From Prolixibacteraceae bacterium (lineage in GTDB: Bacteria > Bacteroidota > Bacteroidia > Bacteroidales > Prolixibacteraceae), in the NCBI GenBank assembly GCA_016788685.1, contig JAEUSS010000367.1:1-5568 (forward strand): a stretch of 5,568 bases of DNA, written 5' to 3'. The notes under the pieces were generated by a model that was not told the origin of the DNA, did no database searches, and saw nothing but the letters and a program-made list of their open reading frames with translations. How positions within the stretch are numbered: position 1 is the stretch's first letter; every line of letters begins with the position of its first letter. Below, piece by piece: positions 1-5,472 of this stretch. Both the position numbers and the translations under genes were made by a program.

Positions 1-2
1 GC

Positions 3-37
3 TTTTGCCGGCAGCCAGCAGCCAGCTGCCGGGAAAA
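3..37. repeat. CCAGCAG-type intergenic repeat folding as a hairpin
   Basis: Perfect 8-bp arms CCGGCAGC (8-15) and GCTGCCGG (25-32) enclose a CAGCAGCCA loop. TTTT at 3-6 can pair with AAAA at 34-37 across one G/G mismatch. The same CCAGCAGCCAG wording recurs between 2041 and 2193, in front of the next gene. The A-run, not a T-run, follows the stem on the plus strand, so it does not look like an intrinsic terminator for a gene entering from the left. CCCGAAAC-like words follow at 42-48 and 55-62. The window edge may cut the repeat. Confidence 0.6.
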
Positions 38-69
38 AAACTCGAAACACGTAACCCGAAACAACAAGT

Positions 70-2040
70 ATGAAACCCGAAATTCAACAATTAATCGAAA
101 TATCACAGTACTACGGCCAACAAACAGATTTTGTCATCGCCGGGGGTGGCAACACTTCGTACAAAGACGAAAACCACCTTTACATCAAGGCCAGCGGGCA
201 TAGTCTGGGTACCATCGGCGAAGATGGTTTTGCTCAGCTCGACCGCAAAGCGCTTCAGGAAATTGCCGGAAAAACGTATTCAGCCGACGTGATGGAACGC
301 GAAAATCAGATCAAAAATGATTTGCTGAAAGCCCGCGTTTACCCCGAAAAGGGGCAGCGTCCTTCGGTGGAAACCTCGTTGCACGACCTGATTGCTTTCC
401 GCTTTGTGGTGCACACCCACAGCACGAAGGTCAACGGACTGATGTGCAGTACCCATGCCGAGCAGCTGACCAAAACCTTGTTTGGCGACCTGGTGGTTTA
501 TGTGCCGTATGTCGACCCGGGATACATCCTATTTAAGGAAGTGGAAAGCCGGATCAATGCGTACAAAGCGCGTACGGGCAACGAACCCAAAATTATTTTG
601 CTGCAGAACCACGGGATTTTTGTGGCGGCTGATACGACCGGCGAAATCCGCGAAATTTACACGGAAGTAATCAGTCTGCTCGATTCGGCCATTGGCGAAA
701 TCGCTCCGCTGGTCAGTTATCCGGTTGACCCGGCTGCGGCCCAAATTGTTCCGGCCATCCGCATGATGCTCTCCGGAAATGGCCTGAAAACCCTGAAAGT
801 GGTGAATAATTCGTACTACGAACGTTTCCTTTCTTCGGAAGCTGAATTCCGGAAAATCGCTTTGCCGTTTATTCCCGATGGCATCGTGTATTGCAACTCG
901 TCGTTTATTTATGCTGAATTTAACGGCGATGTGGATGCTTTGCTGAATGACCTTTCCGAAAAAATAAAAACATACACCGCCACGCAGCCCAAAACGCCGA
1001 AGATCATCTGCATCAAAGGCATTGGTTGCATTCTGGCTAACGACAACGCGCAGGCCGTGGCCACGCTGGAAGATGTGATGACGGACACGTGCCTGGTGAG
1101 CCTGTATTCTGAAAAGTTTGGCGGACAAAGCCCGATGACCCCGGAACAGGTTCAGTTTATCGATACCTGGGAAGTGGAACAGTACCGCAGCGCCATCGCC
1201 ATGGGCTCAACGACTGGTCGGGTTGACAAAAAAATAGCCATCGTAACCGGAGGCGCCCAGGGCTTCGGTGCCGGAATCGTGGAGAACCTGATGGAAAATG
1301 GCGCCAACGTGGTGATTGCCGACCTGAACGAAGAGAAAGGAAAAGAGTTTGCCGAATCACTGAATTCAGGAAAAGGCAAGAACAAAGCCTTCTTTGTCAA
1401 AGCGGATGTATCAAATGCCGCTTCGGTGGAAAATCTGGTGTTCCGGACTGTTTGCGAGTTCGGCGGACTGGATGTGTTTATCAGCAATGCAGGTATTTTA
1501 CGCGCCGGAGGACTGGAAGAAATGACTCCGGAAACCTTCGAGCTGATGACCAAGGTAAACTATTCGGCCTATTTCCTGTGCGCCAAATATGCTTCGGCGG
1601 TGATGAAACTTCAGCATAAATTTAAGTCTGACCACTTTGCCGACATCATCCAGATCAACTCGAAATCGGGGCTGAAAGGCTCGAACAAAAATTTTGCCTA
1701 TGCCGGAGGTAAATTCGGCGGTATCGGGCTGACCCAGTCGTTCGCGATGGAGCTGATGCCTTTTAAGATCAAGGTGAATTCGGTGTGCCCCGGTAATTTT
1801 TACGATGGTCCGCTGTGGGCCGATCCGGAGAAAGGATTGTTTGTGCAGTACCTGAATGCGGGCAAAGTACCCGGTGCTAAAACCATTGAAGATGTGAAGC
1901 GTTTCTATGTAGCACAGGTTCCGGCCGGAAGAGGCTGTACGCCGCTGGATGTGATGCGCGCCGTGTATTACATCATCGAGCAGGAATACGAAACCGGACA
2001 GGCGGTTCCCGTCACCGGCGGACAAAATATGTTGAACTAG
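70..2040 (+). CDS. Bifunctional class II aldolase / short-chain dehydrogenase fusion (RhaEW-like architecture)
   Basis: 656 residues in two parts. Residues 1 to about 370 form a class II aldolase module of the RhaD/FucA superfamily: a GGGNTS phosphate-binding-type motif at 25-30, a candidate catalytic Glu101 in SVETSLH, and the zinc ligands His115 and His117 (VVHTHS) and His181 (QNHG). The tail of this module (around 310-377) resembles the C-terminal aldolase region of RhaE-type proteins. Residues from about 385 form a classical SDR: TGGAQGFG at 393-400, NAG at 473-475, Ser531, then Tyr544-x3-Lys548, giving a complete catalytic set with normal Ser-Tyr spacing. Family knowledge: such fusions cleave rhamnulose-1-phosphate to DHAP and L-lactaldehyde and then oxidise the aldehyde. 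The neighbouring SorE-like gene suggests instead a ketose- or hexitol-phosphate substrate, with the SDR half possibly acting like glucitol-6-phosphate dehydrogenase. Cytosolic, no signal peptide. The ATG at 70 places the aldolase motif at the usual distance from the N terminus. The fold and domains are secure; the substrate is not. Confidence 0.93.
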   Translation: MKPEIQQLIEISQYYGQQTDFVIAGGGNTSYKDENHLYIKASGHSLGTIGEDGFAQLDRKALQEIAGKTYSADVMERENQIKNDLLKARVYPEKGQRPSVETSLHDLIAFRFVVHTHSTKVNGLMCSTHAEQLTKTLFGDLVVYVPYVDPGYILFKEVESRINAYKARTGNEPKIILLQNHGIFVAADTTGEIREIYTEVISLLDSAIGEIAPLVSYPVDPAAAQIVPAIRMMLSGNGLKTLKVVNNSYYERFLSSEAEFRKIALPFIPDGIVYCNSSFIYAEFNGDVDALLNDLSEKIKTYTATQPKTPKIICIKGIGCILANDNAQAVATLEDVMTDTCLVSLYSEKFGGQSPMTPEQVQFIDTWEVEQYRSAIAMGSTTGRVDKKIAIVTGGAQGFGAGIVENLMENGANVVIADLNEEKGKEFAESLNSGKGKNKAFFVKADVSNAASVENLVFRTVCEFGGLDVFISNAGILRAGGLEEMTPETFELMTKVNYSAYFLCAKYASAVMKLQHKFKSDHFADIIQINSKSGLKGSNKNFAYAGGKFGGIGLTQSFAMELMPFKIKVNSVCPGNFYDGPLWADPEKGLFVQYLNAGKVPGAKTIEDVKRFYVAQVPAGRGCTPLDVMRAVYYIIEQEYETGQAVPVTGGQNMLN

Positions 2041-2193
2041 CTACTAGCTACTGGCAGCTTGCAGTTGGTCGCTGGCAAAGCAATGCAGAATTGAGCATTT
2101 GAGACAAGACAGATAGCTTCTGGCAACCAGCAACCAGCAACTGGCAAAAAAGCCAGCAGCCAGCAGCCAGTTGCCAGTAGCCAGCAGCAGCCA
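2041..2193. repeat. CCAGCAG/CTGGCAA low-complexity inverted repeat cluster
   Basis: The gap between the two sugar genes is filled with variants of CCAGCAGCCAG, CCAGCAACCAG and CTGGCAACCAG. It contains a 10-bp inverted pair, GCTACTGGCA (2047-2056) with TGCCAGTAGC (2172-2181), and a nested 9-bp pair, GCAACTGGC (2137-2145) with GCCAGTTGC (2166-2174), so it can fold into a large hairpin structure. Read on the minus strand it gives a Gly-Cys-Trp-Leu-Leu-rich nonsense translation, which is a composition effect and not a protein. It shares its words with the repeat at 3-37. No -7 box of the Bacteroidota type is seen here, so the following gene is probably read through from upstream. Confidence 0.7.
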
Positions 2194-2223
2194 TTTAAAA
2201 CAATAACATCATACAACGAGAAT

Positions 2224-3483
2224 ATGAAAACAAAAGCAGTTCGTTTATACGGAAAAGAAGATCTGAGGCTCGAAGAGTTTGAGCTTCCGGCGATCACGGC
2301 CGACGAAATATTGGCCAAAGTGGTGTCCGACAGCATTTGCATGTCGTCGTACAAAGCGGCTAAACAGGGCACCGATCACAAACGTGTTCCGGATGATGTG
2401 GCCGAAAACCCGATCATCATCGGTCACGAGTTTAGCGGCGAGTTGATTGAAGTTGGCGAAAACTGGAAACACAAGTTCAAAGCCGGACAAAAGTTCTCCA
2501 TTCAGCCTGCTATTTATTACGAAGATGGACCGGTGGGTGTGCTGAGCGCTCCGGGTTATTCGTACCGGTACATTGGCGGCGATGCCACTTACGTGATCAT
2601 CCCGAAAGATGTGCTGGTTCAGGATTGCCTGCTGGCCTACGACGGGCCGGGCTTTTATCCCGCGTCGCTGGCCGAGCCGCTCTCGTGCGTGATTGGCGCC
2701 ATGCATGCCAACTACCACACCACGCCGGGTTCGTACGTGCACAACATGGAGATTGTGGCCGATGGTAAAATGGCGATCCTGGCAGGCGTTGGCCCGATGG
2801 GGCTGGCAGCCATCAACTACGTCATTCACCGTGCCGACCGCAAACCGAAATTGTGCGTGGTGACCGACATCGATCAAACCCGGCTCGACCGCGCCGCATC
2901 AATTTACACCGTTGCCGACGCGGCCAGACACGGCATCGAACTGGTTTACCTGAATACCAAAACCGATGATCCGGTAGCTAAACTGAAAGAACTTTCCGGA
3001 GGAACCGGCTACGACGATGTGTTTGTGTTTGCCCCGGTGGCCCCGGTTATTGAGCAGGGCGATGCCATCTTGGCTTTCGACGGCTGCCTCAATTTCTTCG
3101 CCGGACCTTCGGATCAGAACCTTCAGGCTAAAATGAACTTTTACAACGTGCATTATGCCTACACGCACATTGTCGGAACTTCAGGAGGAAACACCGACGA
3201 CATGAAAGAAGCCCTCGAAGTGATGACCGCAGGCCTCGACCCGGCCGGACTGGTTACCCACATCGGCGGACTGAATGCCGTGATTGAAACCACGCTGCAT
3301 CTTCCGGAGATTCCGGGAGGGAAAAAGCTGATTTATACGCACCTCGAGATGCCGCTGACGGCCATTGCCGATTTTGCCGAACTGGGTAAAACCGATGCGA
3401 AATTTGCCAAGCTGGCCGAAATCTGCGACCGCCATCAGGGCCTCTGGTCGGTGGAAGCCGAAGAATATCTGCTGGCGAATTAG
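2224..3483 (+). CDS. sorE: L-sorbose-1-phosphate reductase-like zinc-binding dehydrogenase (SorE family)
   Basis: 419-residue medium-chain dehydrogenase. The N-terminal GroES-like catalytic domain carries the expected zinc ligands Cys39 (SICMSS) and His68-Glu69 in IIIGHEFSGE, with Glu151 in LAEPLSC as a further candidate; the four-cysteine structural zinc lobe is absent. The Rossmann domain has GVGPMG at 188-193, with Asp215 at the end of the second strand (VVTDID), which fits NAD binding better than NADP. The N terminus (KAVRLYGKEDLRLE), PDDVAENPIIIGHEF and the VGTSGGNTDDM stretch at 317-327 are all features I recall from the Klebsiella-type SorE protein, and the length fits. Known role: reduction of L-sorbose-1-phosphate to D-glucitol-6-phosphate. 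Bacteroidota generally lack the sugar PTS that makes sorbose-1-phosphate in enterics, and no PTS gene is in view, so the physiological substrate may be another ketose-1-phosphate or hexitol phosphate. The gene lies 183 bases after the aldolase/SDR fusion on the same strand and is probably in its operon. The symbol is given by similarity only. Confidence 0.87.
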   Translation: MKTKAVRLYGKEDLRLEEFELPAITADEILAKVVSDSICMSSYKAAKQGTDHKRVPDDVAENPIIIGHEFSGELIEVGENWKHKFKAGQKFSIQPAIYYEDGPVGVLSAPGYSYRYIGGDATYVIIPKDVLVQDCLLAYDGPGFYPASLAEPLSCVIGAMHANYHTTPGSYVHNMEIVADGKMAILAGVGPMGLAAINYVIHRADRKPKLCVVTDIDQTRLDRAASIYTVADAARHGIELVYLNTKTDDPVAKLKELSGGTGYDDVFVFAPVAPVIEQGDAILAFDGCLNFFAGPSDQNLQAKMNFYNVHYAYTHIVGTSGGNTDDMKEALEVMTAGLDPAGLVTHIGGLNAVIETTLHLPEIPGGKKLIYTHLEMPLTAIADFAELGKTDAKFAKLAEICDRHQGLWSVEAEEYLLAN

Positions 3484-3491
3484 GAACTGAA

Positions 3492-3503
3492 CCGGATGTC
3501 CGG
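3492..3503. other. Small hairpin just after the sorE-like stop
   Basis: CCGGA (3492-3496) and TCCGG (3499-3503) form a compact 5-bp inverted repeat nine bases past the stop codon. No T-run follows, so it is at best an RNA-stabilising 3' end and not a convincing intrinsic terminator. Confidence 0.3.
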
Positions 3504-3514
3504 CCATCAGGAAA

Positions 3515-3601
3515 CCGTCATTGCGAACGAAGTGAAGCAATCCGTTAGTTTGATGGATTGCTTCGTCTTTCGCTGTCGGTTCGCTAAAGCGAACGGCAAA
3601 G
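3515..3601. repeat. CATTGCG...GCAATCC palindromic repeat with adjoining hairpin
   Basis: GAAGCAATCC (3534-3543) pairs perfectly with GGATTGCTTC (3555-3564) around an 11-base loop. The outer stem GCGAA (3523-3527) with TTCGC (3569-3573) extends it across a small internal loop. A second hairpin follows directly: GTTCGC (3579-3584), loop TAAA, GCGAAC (3589-3594). The opening words GTCATTGCGAACGAAG resemble a palindromic family (CATTGCGAGCGAAGCGAAGCAATC) that I recall from many unrelated bacterial genomes; that is memory, not a search. There is no T-run after either stem. No coding potential is visible. It may influence the 3' end of the upstream transcript. Confidence 0.65.
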
Positions 3602-3656
3602 AATAACCTTCGTTTTAAATTGCAGGGATGCTGATTTGAAATGACATTATCCTTTG

Positions 3657-3868
3657 CCGTCGGTTTCAACCAACGGACATGTGATTTTATCTTCCGGTTT
3701 TTATGACTAAAATAATCCCGAACGGGATTGGATATGATGGACCGGCACTAACACCGTTGGTTGTTGGATAATATAACATTGAACCCCTGAAAAGGGGTTC
3801 TACATTTACACCGGTAGCACACCCGGCGGGTTTTGCCCGCCGTCATTAATGTTGAGTCCTGAACGGAC
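3657..3868. repeat. Array of six short hairpins in tandem units of about 70 bases
   Basis: Hairpins seen in order: CCGTCGGTT/AACCAACGG (3657-3676, one mismatch); AATCCCG-AA-CGGGATT (3714-3729); ACCGGC with GTTGGT (3741-3761, two G-U pairs); GAACCCCT-GAAA-AGGGGTTC (3781-3800); CGGCGGG with CCCGCCG (3824-3842); GTCC-TGAAC-GGAC (3856-3868). They alternate between a GAA-loop type (starting at 3714, 3781 and 3856) and an ACCGG/CCGG-type partner about 27-43 bases later, so the unit repeats with a spacing of about 67-75 bases. Spacer words are shared too, for example ACCGGCACTAACACCG at 3741 against ACCGGTAGCACACCCG at 3810. No ORF of note overlaps. The stretch from 3484 to 3997 otherwise holds only the palindrome at 3515-3601 and the promoter box at 3964. 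Confidence 0.6.
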
Positions 3869-3963
3869 GGTGGGAGTGAACTTTACGGCAGTCCCAATCT
3901 TAAGTCTCCCGTCTGAAATTTAAAATCTATTGTCATTTTATCCAACGCTTGCTGTACTTGCCG

Positions 3964-3971
3964 TATCTTTG
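3964..3971 (+). promoter_or_regulatory. Bacteroidota-type -7 promoter box
   Basis: TATCTTTG is an exact match to the TAnnTTTG -7 consensus of Bacteroidota housekeeping promoters. It lies 26 bases before the ATG at 3998, leaving a short A-rich leader (AATTAGAAACAAAAAG) typical of start regions lacking a Shine-Dalgarno. A clear TTTG/TTG -33 element at about 19-21 bases upstream is not visible; TTG occurs at 3949-3951 (too close) and 3930-3932 (too far). It suggests that the aldolase gene downstream is transcribed independently of the sorE-like gene. Confidence 0.5.
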
Positions 3972-3997
3972 CCGCATAAACAATTAGAAACAAAAAG

Positions 3998-4663
3998 ATG
4001 ATTTACATGGCCGACACAGCCAACCTGAACGAACTCAGGAAGCTGTATACATTTTTTCCGCTCGAAGGAGTAACCACTAATCCGACAATCCTGAACAATT
4101 CGGGCTTAAAACTTTCGGTTGCCATCGAAGGTATTCAGGAGCTGGTGGGCACCGGAATGGTTCATGTGCAGATGATTTCTCCGGAAACTGAGGATATGGT
4201 GCGCGAAGCCAAAAAATACCGCAGCTATTTTGATTTCGGCGATAACTTTTACGCCAAAATCCCCGTGACCCCCAACGGTTACAAAGCCATGCGCATTTTG
4301 AAAGATGCCGGGGTAAACGTTACCGCGACAGCCATTTTCACCCAGCAGCAGGCTCTGGTGGCCATGAAAGCGGGTGCCGACTTTGTGGCTCCGTATGTCA
4401 GCCGCCTCGACAACATTTCGTCACACGGCATCGAAGTGGTGGGCGATATTGTTCAGAATATTTTTGAATACAACCTGCCCGGCAAAGTGCTGGCCGCCAG
4501 TTTCAAGACCGTCGACCAGATTTACCGTACCTCCATGGCCGGAGCTCACTCGGCAACCATCAGCCCCGAGTTGCTGCACCAGCTGATCAAACACCCGATG
4601 ACCGACATCAGCGTGAAACAGTTTGAAGTTGACGCGGAAGGATTGTACGACATTGAGTTTTAG
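3998..4663 (+). CDS. fsa: Fructose-6-phosphate aldolase / transaldolase-family protein (FSA-like)
   Basis: 221 residues, essentially the E. coli FsaA length, a single-domain TIM barrel of the small transaldolase family. Active-site residues align with FSA by motif: Asp6, Thr27 and Asn28 in GVTTNP, Gln58, the Schiff-base Lys87 in YAKIPVT, Thr110, Tyr132 and Arg135 in VAPYVSR, and Ser167 in AASFKT. Known from FSA and TalB work: FSA carries Tyr where transaldolases carry Phe (SPFVGR), and this exchange shifts activity toward aldol cleavage, so Tyr132 favours fructose-6-phosphate to glyceraldehyde-3-phosphate plus dihydroxyacetone, or the reverse. A transaldolase role in the pentose phosphate pathway cannot be excluded, because many Bacteroidota annotate this protein that way. 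The ATG at 3998 gives the family-typical short N terminus (Met-Ile-Tyr-Met-Ala-Asp); the Met at residue 4 would remove the first strand. It has its own -7 box and ends convergently with the transposase gene. Confidence 0.9.
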   Translation: MIYMADTANLNELRKLYTFFPLEGVTTNPTILNNSGLKLSVAIEGIQELVGTGMVHVQMISPETEDMVREAKKYRSYFDFGDNFYAKIPVTPNGYKAMRILKDAGVNVTATAIFTQQQALVAMKAGADFVAPYVSRLDNISSHGIEVVGDIVQNIFEYNLPGKVLAASFKTVDQIYRTSMAGAHSATISPELLHQLIKHPMTDISVKQFEVDAEGLYDIEF

Positions 4664-4670
4664 GCACAGA

Positions 4671-4683
4671 CCCGGTCTCCGGG
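4671..4683. other. Small hairpin after the fsa stop
   Basis: CCCGG (4671-4675), loop TCT, CCGGG (4679-4683), beginning eight bases past the stop codon. No T-run follows. It may protect the mRNA 3' end; the better terminator lies about 45 bases further on. Confidence 0.3.
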
Positions 4684-4728
4684 AATTGCGATAGTGAAAC
4701 AAGGGAAAACGAAGGGATTTGCATCTTT

Positions 4729-4752
4729 AAAAAGGGTGAAGTCCCTTTTTTT
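4729..4752 (+). terminator. Intrinsic terminator, possibly bidirectional
   Basis: AAAAAGGG (4729-4736) pairs with CCCTTTTT (4743-4750) around loop TGAAGT, with the T-run continuing to 4752. It sits 65 bases after the fsa stop. On the opposite strand the same stem ends CCCTTTTT, so it could also stop transcription coming from the minus-strand transposase gene, whose stop is at 4794. Only three G-C pairs hold the stem, so its strength is uncertain. Confidence 0.6.
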
Positions 4753-4793
4753 ATGCCGCAGGGGCGGGGCGGGTATCGTATGTTTTTTTAATC

Positions 4794-5231
4794 TTACTTC
4801 CTTAAAGTATCCTGATAGTGCTTCAGGAACTGGTCATATTCTTCGGCAAAACTGATTTTTCGGTGATGTTCCGGCTGATTTAAAATGTATTTGCAAACCC
4901 GGTCGATGTCTGATTTTGAAACTGAAAACGCGGACGCTGACTGTTGCCACCGGAATGAATCTGACGCGAGTTTACTCTCATTGATGAAATTTTCAGAACT
5001 GTCGGCAATGATCGTTGCCAGTTCTTCTTCCGATAACTCCGGACATCTTGAAATCAGGAAGTGTATATGGTCCGGATTGGCATAAATGGCATAGAGCTTT
5101 GATGAGTTCCGGCTAACGATCCCGGTGATGTATTTTTCAATCCTGACCCGATTTTTCTCCGGAATCAGGGGTTGGCGCCCGAAGGTCGTGACAACGAAAT
5201 GGGTGTACAGGTTATTGAATTCGATTTTCAT
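4794..5231 (-). CDS. Y1 (HUH) single-strand transposase, IS200/IS605 or REP-associated type
   Basis: 145 residues from the ATG at 5231. The Y1 transposase core is complete: His55-Ile-His57 in NPDHIHFLIS is the HUH metal motif, Tyr115 in VCKYILNQ is the candidate nucleophile, and Gln119 and His122-His123 follow in the usual YIxNQxEHH block, then FAEEYDQFLK. Family knowledge: these enzymes cut and rejoin single-stranded DNA at hairpin-marked ends, either moving a small IS or, as RAYTs, spreading short palindromic repeats. The segment usually reading WQxGYGAFSVS reads WQQSASAFSVS here (95-105), so the Gly-Tyr pair is replaced. An in-frame TTG at 5258 would add nine residues (MPHLIYLID), but that stretch is the translation of the repeat at 5235-5251, so the ATG is preferred. 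No tnpB is nearby. Three copies of an A+T-rich element lie immediately upstream. Convergent with fsa. The protein looks intact; whether it is an IS transposase or a domesticated RAYT is open. Confidence 0.9.
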   Translation of the reverse strand: MKIEFNNLYTHFVVTTFGRQPLIPEKNRVRIEKYITGIVSRNSSKLYAIYANPDHIHFLISRCPELSEEELATIIADSSENFINESKLASDSFRWQQSASAFSVSKSDIDRVCKYILNQPEHHRKISFAEEYDQFLKHYQDTLRK

Positions 5232-5234
5232 ATC

Positions 5235-5310
5235 AATAAGGTAAATAAGGTGGGGCAATTGTATTGATATTTAGCTGCTGCTAAGGTTTGTAGGAATAAA
5301 AATAACGTTT
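5235..5310 (+). repeat. TAAGGT element, copy 1 (abuts the transposase start)
   Basis: It starts with AATAAGGTAAATAAGGT (5235-5251), a 9-base unit repeated nearly twice. After a variable middle comes GCTGCTG and a 30-base block beginning CTAAGGTTTGTAGG (5281-5310), which matches copy 3 at 28 of 30 positions. Only three bases separate it from the transposase ATG (minus strand, 5231), so it forms the leader of that gene. Confidence 0.75.
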
Positions 5311-5383
5311 ATGGAAATCAAAAACAAGATTGCTGCCATTTTCGATTGAAACATCAATCTAAACAGTTAAACACGGCAAAATT

Positions 5384-5457
5384 CAAAACCTTATTTTGTT
5401 TTTTTTCACCTTAGTAGCCAAACGGTGCCATCCCGCATTAACCTTATTTACCTTATT
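5384..5457 (-). repeat. TAAGGT element, copy 2 (inverted)
   Basis: Read on the minus strand it begins AATAAGGTAAATAAGGT (plus-strand ACCTTATTTACCTTATT, 5441-5457). It continues through a diverged middle to GCTACTAAGGT (5408-5418 complement), then an A-rich tract and ATAAGGTTTTG (5384-5394 complement). The order of modules is the same as in copies 1 and 3. The two core blocks are 43 bases apart here, against 46 and 49 in the others. Confidence 0.65.
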
Positions 5458-5472
5458 AATCAGTATCATCAG

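Noticed and set aside
529..1128. Long minus-strand ORF of 199 codons inside the aldolase/SDR gene
   Set aside because: Antisense shadow of a gene with complete, well-placed catalytic motifs; His/Arg/Phe-rich translation without any domain. The same applies to minus-strand frames at 1152-1553, 1498-2025, 2245-2877 and 2899-3168.
2037..2372. Minus-strand ORF rich in Gly-Cys-Trp-Leu-Leu
   Set aside because: It is the translation of the CCAGCAG/CTGGC repeat plus the antisense of the sorE-like gene start; the composition comes from the repeat and no protein family is recognisable.
3181..3669. Minus-strand ORF running from inside the sorE-like gene into the palindrome region
   Set aside because: Antisense of the sorE-like C terminus extended through palindromic DNA; no recognisable protein and no plausible start context.
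4761..4773. G-rich run GGGGCGGGGCGGG as a possible G-quadruplex
   Set aside because: Only three G-tracts of three or more are present; a fourth is lacking nearby.
4885..5085. Plus-strand ORF of 66 codons inside the transposase gene
   Set aside because: Antisense shadow of the Y1 transposase, whose catalytic motifs are intact on the minus strand.
5311..5349. 12-codon ORF between repeat copies 1 and 2
   Set aside because: Too short, with no start signal, and expected by chance.
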